Made by a program: the position numbers and the translations under genes
Notes under the pieces: model-generated
What the model was told of the DNA's origin: nothing
Databases searched by the model: none
What the model saw: only the letters and a program-made list of their open reading frames with translations
Shown here: piece after piece, positions 38,492 through 47,705 of the stretch
Position numbering within the stretch: position 1 is the first letter of the stretch
Layout: every line of letters starts with the position of its first letter
Source: Chelativorans sp. Marseille-P2723
Lineage (GTDB): Bacteria > Pseudomonadota > Alphaproteobacteria > Rhizobiales > Rhizobiaceae
Assembly: GCF_902809845.1 (NCBI RefSeq)
Contig: NZ_CADDWI010000008.1
Span: 248,001-312,000 of the forward strand
Length of the DNA stretch: 64,000 nucleotides
Reading direction: 5' to 3'

Positions 38492-38532
38492 CGACAAATG
38501 TCAGGAAAATGCCTAGCCACGGGTAGGTGATC

Positions 38533-40257
38533 ATGGACGTTCGGGCGATTTCCAAAGACAAGCTGCCGAGCCGGCATGTGACAGTCGGGGCAACAAGAGC
38601 ACCGCATAGGTCTTACCTTTATGCAATGGGCCTTTCGGCGGAGGAGATCGCGCAGCCTCTGGTAGGTGTTGCTACCTGTTGGAACGAGGCGGCTCCATGC
38701 AATATCTCCCTGATGCGCCAGGCGCAGGTGGTAAAGAGGGGAGTGGCTTCTGCCAAAGGCACGCCGCGCGAGTTCACTACCATCACAGTCACCGATGGCA
38801 TCGCCATGGGCCATCAGGGAATGAAGGCTTCGCTGGTCAGCCGCGAGGTCATCGCAGATTCAGTGGAACTGACGATGCGCGGCCATTGTTACGACGCGCT
38901 CGTGGGCCTGGCTGGTTGCGACAAGTCGCTACCGGGCATGATGATGGCGATGGTGCGGCTCAATGTGCCATCTATATTCATCTATGGTGGCTCCATTCTA
39001 CCCGGCACCTGGCGTGGGCGCCAAATCACTGTACAGGACGTGTTCGAGGCTGTGGGCCAGCATTCGGTGGGCTCACTTTCCGATGAGGAGTTGACTGAAA
39101 TCGAGCAGGCTGCCTGCCCTTCCGCCGGTTCCTGCGGCGCCCAGTTCACAGCCAACACCATGGCGACCGTAGCCGAGGCGATCGGCTTGGCGCTTCCCTA
39201 TTCCTGCGGAGCGCCCGCTCCGTACGAGATGCGCGACCGCTTCAACTATGCGTCGGGCGAAAAGGTGATGGAGCTTGTCGCAAAGCAGATCCGCCCGCGC
39301 GACATCGTCACTCGCAAGGCGCTGGAGAATGCGGCCGCCGTCGTCGCGGCCTCTGGCGGCTCGACCAATGCCGCTCTTCATCTGCCGGCCATTGCCCATG
39401 AGGCGGGGATCAGCTTCGATATCTTCGATGTCGCCGAAGTCTTCAGGAAGACGCCCTACATTGCCGATCTGAAGCCGGGCGGCAGATATGTTGCCAAGGA
39501 CATGTTCGAGGCAGGCGGCATTCCTCTGCTGATGAAGACGTTGCTTGAGCACGGCTATCTGCATGGTGAGTGCATGACGGTTACCGGCCGCACCGTGGAA
39601 GAAAACATGACGCACGTTCAATGGAACGAGGCCCAGGACGTGGTTCGACCGGCGGACAAGCCGCTAAGCCCGACCGGAGGTGTTGTCGGGCTGAAGGGAA
39701 AGCTGGCTCCCGATGGCGCCATCGTGAAGGTGGCCGGCATGAAGAACCTGCGGTTTTCCGGACCGGCGCGATGCTTCGATTCTGAAGAGGAGTGCTTTGC
39801 TGCCGTAACCGAACGCCGCTACAAGGAAGGGGAGGTGCTTGTCATCCGCTATGAGGGGCCCAAGGGTGGCCCCGGCATGCGCGAGATGCTGGCCACAACG
39901 GCGGCCCTCTACGGGCAAGGCATGGGTGACAAGGTTGCGCTGATCACGGATGGGCGCTTTTCGGGAGCCACCCGCGGCTTCTGCATCGGCCATGTCGCTC
40001 CTGAGGCAGCTATGGGCGGGCCGATCGGACTGCTTAGGGATGGCGACATTATCTCCATAGACGCTGTGGAAGGCACGATCGATGTCGCCCTCAGCGATAG
40101 GGAACTCGCGGCGCGCCGCAAGGGTTGGACCCCGCGAGAGACGGATTACCAGTCCGGCGCAATCTGGAAATATGCGCAGACCGTAGGATCTGCTCGTAAC
40201 GGCGCAGTGACACATCCTGGTGCCAAGAAAGAAACGCACTGCTATGCGGATTTGTGA
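38533..40257 (+). CDS. ilvD: Dihydroxy-acid dehydratase
   Basis: IlvD dehydrates dihydroxy-isovalerate and dihydroxy-methylvalerate in valine and isoleucine synthesis. The 574-residue product has the cluster cysteines in [18 protein letters not shown] and [11 protein letters not shown], and the C-terminal [18 protein letters not shown]. It is shorter than the E. coli enzyme (616 residues) and resembles the 570-residue IlvD/Edd branch. Sugar-acid dehydratases of this family are an alternative. It is preceded by a possible attenuator and overlaps exoR by 14 bases. Confidence 0.93.
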   Translation: MDVRAISKDKLPSRHVTVGATRAPHRSYLYAMGLSAEEIAQPLVGVATCWNEAAPCNISLMRQAQVVKRGVASAKGTPREFTTITVTDGIAMGHQGMKASLVSREVIADSVELTMRGHCYDALVGLAGCDKSLPGMMMAMVRLNVPSIFIYGGSILPGTWRGRQITVQDVFEAVGQHSVGSLSDEELTEIEQAACPSAGSCGAQFTANTMATVAEAIGLALPYSCGAPAPYEMRDRFNYASGEKVMELVAKQIRPRDIVTRKALENAAAVVAASGGSTNAALHLPAIAHEAGISFDIFDVAEVFRKTPYIADLKPGGRYVAKDMFEAGGIPLLMKTLLEHGYLHGECMTVTGRTVEENMTHVQWNEAQDVVRPADKPLSPTGGVVGLKGKLAPDGAIVKVAGMKNLRFSGPARCFDSEEECFAAVTERRYKEGEVLVIRYEGPKGGPGMREMLATTAALYGQGMGDKVALITDGRFSGATRGFCIGHVAPEAAMGGPIGLLRDGDIISIDAVEGTIDVALSDRELAARRKGWTPRETDYQSGAIWKYAQTVGSARNGAVTHPGAKKETHCYADL

Positions 40258-41044
40258 GCGGCAAGTGTTGGGCGGGCTCTTGGCCGCTGCCCTCATCGTA
40301 TTTGGGATGCCTGGCCCCGCGGTTGCTCTGGATGAGCAGACCGTGATCCAGCAGCGTGAGCGCAATCCGCTCGCCGTGTTCCGGTTCGGCTTCTCCGCCT
40401 ATAAGCGCGGCAAGAAGGACGAGGCCGTGCAAGCCTATCGTTATGCCGCCGAAAATGGCCAGGTTGGCGCGCGCTGGAAGCTTGCCCGCATGTATGCCGA
40501 GGGCGACGGTGTAGCGCGCGATGATTACGAAGCCTTCAAGTTCTTCTCGGCCGTGGCTCAGCAGGAAGTGCACCCCGGCAGCCGGGACGAGAGCTATGTA
40601 TCGGATGCGCTGGTTGCTATCGGCCAATATCTAAGAAAGGGAATATCGGGTACACCAGTCAAAGCAAACCCGGCGCTCGCTCAGGATTATTTCATGCGGG
40701 CGGCAGCGACCTATCGCAACGCCACCGCCCAGTATGAACTCGGCCGCATGTTCCTTAGTGGCGAGGGGGGGACGAAGAGTGTCCAGCAGGCAGCGCGTTG
40801 GCTGCAGCTTGCAGCAGAAAAGGGACATGCCGGCGCGCAGGCAACGCTCGGCGATCTGTTGTTCCAGAGCGGCAAGATGGTTCAGGGATTGGCGTTGATG
40901 ACAACGGCGTTGGAGCGTGCTGGCCCGGCAGATATCGGGTGGATTCGGAAGATGCAGGAGCAAGCTTTCGCTCTTGCCGGCGAATCGGACCGGCGGACAG
41001 CCATCGCCCTGGCGGAGAGCTATCGAACCGGCGGCATGCAATAG
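40244..41044 (+). CDS. exoR: ExoR-like periplasmic Sel1-repeat regulator
   Basis: In Sinorhizobium, ExoR is a periplasmic inhibitor of the ExoS sensor and so represses the ChvI regulon of exopolysaccharide, motility and acid response. The 266-residue product from the ATG at 40244 has a signal peptide ending PAVALDE and Sel1-type repeats such as [20 protein letters not shown] and [14 protein letters not shown]. Its length and the motifs AALVAIG-like [11 protein letters not shown] and [12 protein letters not shown] match ExoR. No exoS or chvI is in the window. It starts inside the last codons of ilvD. Confidence 0.85.
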   Translation: MRICERQVLGGLLAAALIVFGMPGPAVALDEQTVIQQRERNPLAVFRFGFSAYKRGKKDEAVQAYRYAAENGQVGARWKLARMYAEGDGVARDDYEAFKFFSAVAQQEVHPGSRDESYVSDALVAIGQYLRKGISGTPVKANPALAQDYFMRAAATYRNATAQYELGRMFLSGEGGTKSVQQAARWLQLAAEKGHAGAQATLGDLLFQSGKMVQGLALMTTALERAGPADIGWIRKMQEQAFALAGESDRRTAIALAESYRTGGMQ

Positions 41045-41084
41045 TCCAGTAGCCGGTTCCAGGCATCCCGGGGGCGGTGCAATG

Positions 41085-41864
41085 TTACCTCAGCTCCACG
41101 ACGACAGGAACGTGGTCGGATGGTCTTTCCCATGCGCGCGTGTGCTTCTGCACGGAAGCCGATACAAGTCGGTCGGCGGCTTCGGGTGAAAGCATCAGGT
41201 GGTCGATGCGGATGCCGTTGTTCTTCGGCCAGGCTCCAGCTTGATAATCCCAGAAGGTGTAGGTGCCGGGATCATTGATGACCGCACGCACCGCATCCGT
41301 CAGCCCAAGGTTGACGAGTCTGCGGAAGGCTTGACGGCTTTCTGGCTGGAAGAGCGCATCGTTCAGCCAGTTTTCGGGATTCCTCGCGTCATCCGGTTCG
41401 GGAATGACGTTGTAGTCGCCTGCGAGCACCAGAGGTTCCTCCAATGCGAGCCGCGCTCGCGTCCATTGCTCCAGCCTCTCCATCCAGCCAAGCTTGTAGG
41501 AGAATTTCTCACTGTTGATGGGATTGCCATTTGGCAGATACAATGAAACGACGCGAAGCGCACCGGCTTCAATGGAGAAAACCCCTTCCATGAAGCGGGC
41601 TTGCTCGTCCCCATCGTTTCCCGGCAACCCCCGCGTTACCTCGTCGAAGGCGATTTTGGACAGGATGGCGACGCCATTGAAGCCTTTCTGTCCATTTGTC
41701 TCAACATGGTAGCCGAGCGCCTCGATCGGTTCGCGTGGGAATTGTTCGTCAACCGTCTTGATCTCCTGCAGACACGCGATGTCAGGCTTCGCCTCTTCGA
41801 GCCAGTGTAGAAGGTTTTCGATTCGCGCCTTGACGCCGTTGATATTCCAGGTGGCAATTTTCAT
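41085..41864 (-). CDS. xthA: Exodeoxyribonuclease III
   Basis: ExoIII is an AP endonuclease and 3'-exonuclease of base excision repair. The 259-residue product from the ATG at 41864 has the start MKIATWNINGVKAR, the catalytic CLQEIK, the GDYNVIPEPDD motif and the C-terminal SDHVPVVVEL. It is convergent with exoR, 40 bases away. The frame is open upstream to 41957 but without conserved residues. Confidence 0.97.
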   Translation of the reverse strand: MKIATWNINGVKARIENLLHWLEEAKPDIACLQEIKTVDEQFPREPIEALGYHVETNGQKGFNGVAILSKIAFDEVTRGLPGNDGDEQARFMEGVFSIEAGALRVVSLYLPNGNPINSEKFSYKLGWMERLEQWTRARLALEEPLVLAGDYNVIPEPDDARNPENWLNDALFQPESRQAFRRLVNLGLTDAVRAVINDPGTYTFWDYQAGAWPKNNGIRIDHLMLSPEAADRLVSASVQKHTRAWERPSDHVPVVVELR

Positions 41865-41995
41865 GCTGGGACGTATCCGGATGGAGGAAATCGGACCACA
41901 CTTAGCCCATCGGCGAAGAAATCGGAATGGCGGGGTCGCGTTTGGGATGCGATCCATTGCTCACTGCGGAAGCTTTAAGTTTCCGTCACGCCGGA

Positions 41996-43069
41996 TCAGT
42001 ATGCATGGCTTCCCCTTGCGCGGACCATTTTGAACGGTATGCCAGAGATGAGAGCGCTCACATATCGCTTGCGCTGGTAGCTGCCGTTAAGCGAGATGCG
42101 CTTAAGGCCCGTCGGTTGTTTGATGGAGTCCTGATCGAGAAGGCCAGGCCGGTTGGTAACGGCGACAGTAAAGCCTGCGTCCGCTGCCGCCGCAATCTCG
42201 CGCTCCCCCACCGCCGAGGCGGTGCCGTAGGGAAATGCGAAAGTATGCGGCCGGTACCCCACGTGCCGTTCGACCGCCTTTGCCGATTCGGTAAGCTCCC
42301 ACATTAAGCGTGCATCGCTTACGCGCCGCAAATTGACGTGTGTGACAGAGTGAGCGCCGATCCGTGCAAGCTTGTCGTGCTGCAACTTTTCCAACTCACC
42401 TGCATTGAGCGTCAGATCGTCTACCAACCCGATGGGATCTATGCCGTGGTCGCGCGCTAATCGGGCGATCCGAGAAACTGCTTCGTCTTCATCATGTGTC
42501 TGAATAAAAGACACGAAGCGATCGTAAATTATGGATTTTTGCAGTTTCGATGTGGCGTTTAGATGCTCAGGGCCCTGACCGAAATCGAATTCAATTGAAG
42601 GTTGGTCCTTAATGATCGCGGCCACGGTCTCCCACCATATGGGGCGGGTGCGGTCAACAAAACCTTGCGAAACGAAGATGGTGTAGGGGATACGATGCTT
42701 TCGGAAGACGGGAGCCGCGAACTGAACGTTGTTGCGGTAACCGTCATCGAGGGTGAAGCAGACATAGGCCCGGCGGTCCCGTGGATCTGCGAGCCGCTCC
42801 GGCAGCTCGTCCAGCGGAAGAGGCGTGAGGCCCTGTTCAAGACAAGTGAGGATAGCATCTTCCAGAAAGCCAGGGGTGATGGTGATCCCTTCGCTCGCGC
42901 GGCTTATCTGGCGCTCCGGCGGGCGAACGTGATGCAGGGTGAAGATGACGCCGCGCCCACCAATACCACGCCACATCCCGCCGGCGCGGGCAAGCGAAAT
43001 ACCCTCCAGACCCACGCGTATGAGGGCATGGCGCAGATAACGTTTGGCCATTGTAGATGGGATGATCAT
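41996..43069 (-). CDS. Polysaccharide deacetylase family protein
   Basis: This family removes acetyl groups from polysaccharides using a metal-dependent NodB fold. The 357-residue product has the motif CFTLDDGYRNN (the TFDDG site, here TLDDG), the metal-site GAHSVTHVNL and the FAFPYG motif. The ATG at 43069 is preferred; ATG 43051 (MAKRYLRHAL) is possible. It has no clear signal peptide, so it may act on lipid-linked or nascent glycans. It is divergent from the small gene at 43247. Confidence 0.88.
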   Translation of the reverse strand: MIIPSTMAKRYLRHALIRVGLEGISLARAGGMWRGIGGRGVIFTLHHVRPPERQISRASEGITITPGFLEDAILTCLEQGLTPLPLDELPERLADPRDRRAYVCFTLDDGYRNNVQFAAPVFRKHRIPYTIFVSQGFVDRTRPIWWETVAAIIKDQPSIEFDFGQGPEHLNATSKLQKSIIYDRFVSFIQTHDEDEAVSRIARLARDHGIDPIGLVDDLTLNAGELEKLQHDKLARIGAHSVTHVNLRRVSDARLMWELTESAKAVERHVGYRPHTFAFPYGTASAVGEREIAAAADAGFTVAVTNRPGLLDQDSIKQPTGLKRISLNGSYQRKRYVSALISGIPFKMVRARGSHAY

Positions 43070-43246
43070 GGATAACACTGGACCTCGGAGGCCGCCATCA
43101 TAGGGAGGAGGGGTATACAAGCGGTCAACAATGATCCTGTGCTTTGACGTTGAGCGGTCTTCTTCCCCCCTCTCGCGCGACCATCCTGCGGAACATGTCA
43201 CGCATCATTGGGGTTTGGTTTTCGGGAGGCGAAAACGGAGAGGATG

Positions 43247-43660
43247 ATGCGCTTTCTATTGGCTCTTTTCGCAGGCTACGGGATCTACCGGTTCTTCGGC
43301 TGGTGGGCGGCGCCGCGCACCCCGCGTGGCCTCCTTACCCATCTAAACACCGGCGGAGAGGATCGCGGGACTGAGGAAGAGGTAGTCTACAACATCGTCG
43401 AACATGACGGCGGATGGGCATACAAGGTGGGAGATGTCTTCTCCGAAAGCTTCCCCAGCCGGGAAGAGGCGACGAGCGCGGCCGAACAGGCCGCCGCCGC
43501 CCATAGGGAAGCTGGAGGCGATGCCTTCATTGAATATCAGGATGCCAGGGGCCGCTGGCATCAGGAGGTCGAGGCCGGCGACGATCGCCCTGCGACGCAT
43601 GTCGAGCAGGTCGATGCGCCGTCAGGGGAAGAACAGGGTAGGGCGCAAAATGGCGCATAG
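43247..43660 (+). CDS. DUF2188-like small protein with N-terminal membrane segment
   Basis: The 137-residue product starts MRFLLALFAGYGIYRFFGWW, a hydrophobic segment that may anchor it. It then has a 60-residue part (VVEHDGGWAYKVGD-like VEHDGGWAYKVGDVFSESF and ATSAAEQAAAAH) resembling DUF2188, a small domain of unknown function. The tail is acidic. GGAGAGG precedes ATG codons at 43244 and 43247. Its end overlaps the next gene by 11 bases. Confidence 0.7.
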   Translation: MRFLLALFAGYGIYRFFGWWAAPRTPRGLLTHLNTGGEDRGTEEEVVYNIVEHDGGWAYKVGDVFSESFPSREEATSAAEQAAAAHREAGGDAFIEYQDARGRWHQEVEAGDDRPATHVEQVDAPSGEEQGRAQNGA

Positions 43661-43871
43661 AGCCGGTAGCAAACAGGGAAGAAGGACCGACCGCCGGGTG
43701 CTCATCGCCGTTGCGGCGATAGCCATTGTTGTCCTCGCCCTGTTCCTGATTCTCGACTTTGACTCCCGTACAGCACCGGACACGACCTCAGGAGGGCCGG
43801 ATGCGGAATCGAGCGCACCGCAGTCCCCGGAAGAGACCGCACCAGCCTCTCAGCAGAACCAGGCACAATAG
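43650..43871 (+). CDS. Small single-pass membrane protein, unknown function
   Basis: The 73-residue product has a basic N-terminus, one hydrophobic segment (VLIAVAAIAIVVLALFLILD, about residues 17-36) and a disordered Ser/Pro/Glu/Gln tail that would face the periplasm. It starts inside the end of the previous gene, so translation is probably coupled. No family was recognised. Small size makes this call less certain. Confidence 0.6.
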   Translation: MAHRAGSKQGRRTDRRVLIAVAAIAIVVLALFLILDFDSRTAPDTTSGGPDAESSAPQSPEETAPASQQNQAQ

Positions 43872-43932
43872 CAACATTATCGGAACGATTGCCGTTCCTT
43901 GACCGTTGTTCTGCAACAGCGGAGGAAGGGAC

Positions 43933-44220
43933 GTGCATATCATCGATACCGTCGTCGCGCGCGAAGGCGAGAACAGCGTTTGGGCTAACGTTGTGTTCCT
44001 GGACGACAATGGCCAGACCGTCTCCGTTCGACTTGCTTATCCGATGCCCACCGGCGGAGCGGCCGGCCGAGCGCACATCATCAAGCGCGCGGCCGAGACC
44101 CTGCGTAGCCTTGTCGAGAGCGACAGTTTTGCCACGCTCGGAGAACCGCCATGGGCTGTTCCAAAGGGCCGTTTCGGCACAGCCGTGGAGACGGAGCCTG
44201 TCAGCCGGGAGAGCCAATGA
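43933..44220 (+). CDS. Small hypothetical cytosolic protein
   Basis: The 95-residue product begins MHIIDTVVAREGENSVWANV and contains LAYPMPTGGAAGRAH and a helix with AAETLRSLVES. It has no signal or membrane segment. The GTG at 43933 is chosen because GGAGGAAGGG lies just before it (43921-43930). It is in the same direction as its neighbours and may belong to their operon. I do not recognise the family. Confidence 0.65.
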   Translation: MHIIDTVVAREGENSVWANVVFLDDNGQTVSVRLAYPMPTGGAAGRAHIIKRAAETLRSLVESDSFATLGEPPWAVPKGRFGTAVETEPVSRESQ

Positions 44221-44264
44221 GCGCAGGACAATAGGTGCGTCGAGATACGCGCCGCGGAGGCGAG

Positions 44265-45356
44265 ATGGCTGGTCAGGAAGTGGGGGGGAAGGATGAGTTC
44301 AGCTCGACGCGAACCTCAACATGGCTGCTCGCCATAATCGCTGCAATTCTCCTCGTCTTCTTCTTGCGGGAGACCGCCTGGGTTTCCGGTACACTGGCGC
44401 TCGCTTTCTTCGCGGCGATGGCATTGTGGCCGGTGGATTTCTGGATTCAGCAGCATGTGCCGCGAGGACTGCGCTGGATCGGCCATGCCGCAGCCTTGAT
44501 GATCATCATCCTTGTTTTCCTTCTCTTCGGGCTCGGGCTCCTTTTTGTCGTTACGCAGGTCGCCATTGGCCTGGAGCGCTATGAGGAGCCTTTGGCTCAA
44601 ATGCTCGAAACGGGGAGCCGCTGGGGTCAATCTCTTGTTAACGGAACTACGGGAACGATTTCTCCAGATCGCCTCATCGAAACGGTGATGACGCTCGCCA
44701 CTACCATCGCCCAGTCCGTCTGGAGCTTCGGCGGAATACTGACGCTGCTTTTCTTCCTCGTCTGGCTGATGCTTTTGGAAACGCTCGCCTATGAACAAAA
44801 GCTGGAGGACGCGGCTTCTTCGGGAAATGGTGCCGCTTTGCTCAGGGTCGTCAGCACCACCGCCATGCGTTTTCGGCGCTATCTGGCGGTTCGCACCATA
44901 ATGGGAGTCTCTACCGGCCTGCTCTACATGGCCTGGATATGGTGGTGGAACTTGGACTTTGTGCTTGTTTGGGGGTTATTGGCTTTCCTGTTGAACTATA
45001 TCCCCACCATAGGCTCGATCATCGCCGGGGCCTTGCCAGTAGGGCTGGCTTTTCTCCAGCGTGATCTGGCATCCGCTTTCGTGATTGCGGGCGGGCTGAT
45101 CGTGATAGAACAGCTCATGGGCAATTATGTCGACCCGAAACTGCAGGGACGCCAGCTTTCCCTCTCTCCTCTGGCAGTACTGATAGCCCTTATGTTCTGG
45201 ACCTGGGTTTGGGGATTGATCGGCGCTCTTCTGGCCGTTCCGATGATGCTGGTGATGACCTTGGCTTTTGCGCGCGTACCGGCCTTGAGGCCAATAGCGT
45301 TAGCCTTCTCCAACGCCACCAACATGCAGGAACTGGAAGCGGCTACCGCACCGTGA
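44265..45356 (+). CDS. AI-2E/PerM family membrane transporter
   Basis: The 363-residue product has about seven or eight membrane segments and the family's C-terminal motifs LAFLLNYIPTIGSIIAG and PKLQGRQLSLSPLAVLIAL. Members were named for autoinducer-2 export, but most have unproven substrates. GGAGG precedes the ATG at 44265. It follows three small genes and is convergent with the SH3 gene. Confidence 0.88.
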   Translation: MAGQEVGGKDEFSSTRTSTWLLAIIAAILLVFFLRETAWVSGTLALAFFAAMALWPVDFWIQQHVPRGLRWIGHAAALMIIILVFLLFGLGLLFVVTQVAIGLERYEEPLAQMLETGSRWGQSLVNGTTGTISPDRLIETVMTLATTIAQSVWSFGGILTLLFFLVWLMLLETLAYEQKLEDAASSGNGAALLRVVSTTAMRFRRYLAVRTIMGVSTGLLYMAWIWWWNLDFVLVWGLLAFLLNYIPTIGSIIAGALPVGLAFLQRDLASAFVIAGGLIVIEQLMGNYVDPKLQGRQLSLSPLAVLIALMFWTWVWGLIGALLAVPMMLVMTLAFARVPALRPIALAFSNATNMQELEAATAP

Positions 45357-45357
45357 A

Positions 45358-45373
45358 GATGCGGGGCCGCATC
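45358..45373. terminator. Hairpin between convergent genes
   Basis: GATGCGG (45358-45364) and CCGCATC (45367-45373) form a perfect 7-bp stem with a 2-base loop, directly after the transporter stop and before the convergent SH3 gene end. Such a tight loop must open by a pair in RNA. No T run follows on either strand, so it is at best a weak terminator. Confidence 0.35.
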
Positions 45374-45382
45374 CATCGGATC

Positions 45383-45910
45383 TCAGCGATCTCCGCGGCC
45401 CGGGCGGTAATTGGGCTCGCACCAGGGCCCGTTGCAAAGAAGCGGGCCGCTTCCCGGCGGTATTTCATAGCGTGCGCGCGGCCTGTCGCGGCGGACAGGC
45501 GGCGCTGCGCGGCGCCATCCGGGGCGGTCCCAATGGCGACGGTCCCAGCGGCGATCCCAATGGCGGCGGCGGTCCCAGCGGCCAATTTCATAGGTGATGA
45601 TTGGTACGCCAATGGCTAGCCCGACGCTCGGCAGTGCCCGGCGATAGCCCCTGTCAAGATATGCCAGGTAGTTGCCGGAGACCCAGCCGCCCCTACCTGC
45701 CCAGACCACTTCGCACCAGTGGAAGCCGGCTATGCAGCCAAGCACATCGACCGAGCGCCCCGCCGGAATGGTTCCAATCCGCTGGTACTGCACGCCAGGT
45801 CCAGTGCGGTAGTTGACATTGGCCGTGACGATTGCCGGCACGGCCGCAGCAATTCCGGGAAAGAGCAGGGCGCTTGCAAAGGCCGCTGCCCTGAACCACT
45901 TCCTCACCAT
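45383..45910 (-). CDS. SH3-domain periplasmic protein with Trp/Arg/Asp-rich tail
   Basis: The 175-residue product has a signal peptide (residues 1-23, ending AAAVPA) and a bacterial SH3 domain at about 26-85 (ANVNYRTGPGVQYQRIG, then WCEVVWAGRGGWVSGNYL). Its C-terminal part is low-complexity with repeated WDRR/HWDR units. Such domains bind peptidoglycan or metals. The tail may bind anionic surfaces. It is the only minus-strand gene between the transporter and erpA. Confidence 0.82.
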   Translation of the reverse strand: MVRKWFRAAAFASALLFPGIAAAVPAIVTANVNYRTGPGVQYQRIGTIPAGRSVDVLGCIAGFHWCEVVWAGRGGWVSGNYLAYLDRGYRRALPSVGLAIGVPIITYEIGRWDRRRHWDRRWDRRHWDRPGWRRAAPPVRRDRPRARYEIPPGSGPLLCNGPWCEPNYRPGRGDR

Positions 45911-46010
45911 GATCGGTCCTCCTTCAGACGTGGGGGTTCCGCGTCAAAACATGATAGTTGCAGCGGAGTTCCGTTAGATGCTGAAGGAGCCCTGCAGCCG
46001 CGTCGGCGGT

Positions 46011-46361
46011 TCAGATAGTAAAACTTGTCCCACAGCCGCATGAGGCGACCGCGTTGGGATTGCGAATCTGGAACGATTGGCCGATCAGATCGTCAACGAA
46101 ATCGATGACCGAGCCGCCCATGTATACGAGCGAGAGCTCATCGATCAACACCTTCGCGCCGTCGCGTTCAATCACCGTGTCATCGTCGTTGCGGCTGTCG
46201 GCGAGATCGAACTTGTATGAAAATCCCGAACAGCCACCGCCATCGACGGCGATCCGCAGCCCGATCTTCCCCGGCTCCTCGCTCAGGATTTTCAGAATGC
46301 GCCGGGCTGCCGCCTCCGTCAGCTCGACACCTTTCATATCGGTCTTGGCATCAACGCCCAT
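46011..46361 (-). CDS. erpA: Iron-sulfur cluster insertion protein (ErpA/IscA type)
   Basis: These A-type carriers deliver Fe-S clusters to apo-proteins. The 116-residue product has the three conserved cysteines, in GGGCSGFSY and ASCGCGTSF. ATG at 46361 was chosen; GTG at 46370 adds three residues. It is divergent from dgt, with about 70 bases between starts. A generic IscA/SufA role cannot be excluded. Confidence 0.93.
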   Translation of the reverse strand: MGVDAKTDMKGVELTEAAARRILKILSEEPGKIGLRIAVDGGGCSGFSYKFDLADSRNDDDTVIERDGAKVLIDELSLVYMGGSVIDFVDDLIGQSFQIRNPNAVASCGCGTSFTI

Positions 46362-46430
46362 GAAGGTCACCTTGCTATCGTCTCATGAATAGGTATGAAC
46401 AGGGCAACTGCAAGTCAATATCGAGCAAGC

Positions 46431-47651
46431 ATGGCTGCTCCCGCAGACCTTGAAGGAATCGGTTTCGGCTACCGCCCTCGCGCAGCCTATGCCTGCGCAC
46501 CGGAGCGCACGCGCGGGCGTCTTTATGCGGAGGCGGAAAGCCCCACGCGCACACCCTTCCAGCGCGACCGCGATCGTATCATCCATTCGACTGCCTTTCG
46601 GCGACTTAAACACAAGACGCAAGTTTTCATTGCGCATGAGGGCGATCATTTCCGTGAACGGCTCACCCACTCGATTGAGGTGGCGCAGATTGCCCGCGCT
46701 CTCGCACGTGCGCTCCATTGCGACGAGGATCTCGCCGAGGCGGTGGCTCTCGTTCATGATTTCGGACACACCCCCTTCGGTCATACGGGCGAGGAGGCGC
46801 TTAACGGAAAAATGGCGCCCTGGGGCGGCTTCGATCACAATGCGCAGTCCTTGCGGGTAGTCACGCGTCTGGAGCGCCGGTATGCGGAGTTCGACGGGCT
46901 CAATCTGAGTTGGGAAACGCTCGAAGGCCTTGTCAAGCACAATGGTCCAATGGCTTCTGCGGACGGTACCGGCCTAAAGAAGCAGATTCCGCAGGCGATC
47001 CTCAACTATTCGCAGATTCATGACCTTGAGTTGCACCGTTTTGCGGGCATCGAGGCGCAATGTGCTGCCATTGCCGACGATATTGCGTATAACGCGCATG
47101 ATATTGACGACGGGCTGCGCGCAGGACTTCTCACTCTAGACCTGCTGAGCGAGATATCGCTGCCGGGCCGCATCCTGAAGGAAGTGGGCAGACTCTACCC
47201 CAGGCTTGATCCCGTGCGCCGCGGCCATGAACTGGTGCGGCGGCAGATCACCTTAATGGTGGAGGATGTGATCTCTACAAGCCGCGCCAATCTGCAAAAG
47301 TTGAAACCGGCTTCGGTCGAAGATGTGCGCGATGCGGGGCGTAGCATCGTATGTTTTTCGTTGGCTATGGAAAAAGAGGAACGTGAATTGAAGGCGTTCC
47401 TCTACCGCAATCTTTACCGCCATCCTTCGGTTCTCGCCGTGCGTCGCTCCGCCGACCGCGTGGTGCGCGACCTCTTCGACGCCTATTTTGCCAATCCTCG
47501 CGAAATGCCCGAAGGATGGCGCGATGGGCTCGACACCGCGGAGGATCGCGTCAAGGCCCGCTACGTGGCCGACTTTCTTGCAGGCATGACCGATACCTAC
47601 GCTCTTAAGGAGCATCGCCGCCTGTTTGACCATACGCCCGATTTGCGTTAG
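46431..47651 (+). CDS. dgt: Deoxyguanosinetriphosphate triphosphohydrolase-like protein
   Basis: Members hydrolyse dNTPs to deoxynucleosides and triphosphate. The 406-residue product has the HD-domain motifs [15 protein letters not shown] and [18 protein letters not shown], the N-terminal [20 protein letters not shown] and a C-terminal [13 protein letters not shown] 46395 would add 12 residues. The start at 46431 leaves room for a promoter divergent from erpA. The gene begins a collinear block that runs to about 61.6 kb. Confidence 0.93.
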   Translation: MAAPADLEGIGFGYRPRAAYACAPERTRGRLYAEAESPTRTPFQRDRDRIIHSTAFRRLKHKTQVFIAHEGDHFRERLTHSIEVAQIARALARALHCDEDLAEAVALVHDFGHTPFGHTGEEALNGKMAPWGGFDHNAQSLRVVTRLERRYAEFDGLNLSWETLEGLVKHNGPMASADGTGLKKQIPQAILNYSQIHDLELHRFAGIEAQCAAIADDIAYNAHDIDDGLRAGLLTLDLLSEISLPGRILKEVGRLYPRLDPVRRGHELVRRQITLMVEDVISTSRANLQKLKPASVEDVRDAGRSIVCFSLAMEKEERELKAFLYRNLYRHPSVLAVRRSADRVVRDLFDAYFANPREMPEGWRDGLDTAEDRVKARYVADFLAGMTDTYALKEHRRLFDHTPDLR

Positions 47652-47705
47652 GCGCAGGCGCTGCGGCCGGTGCCGCAATGATCGCCAAGCTGGGACTATT
47701 AGCCC

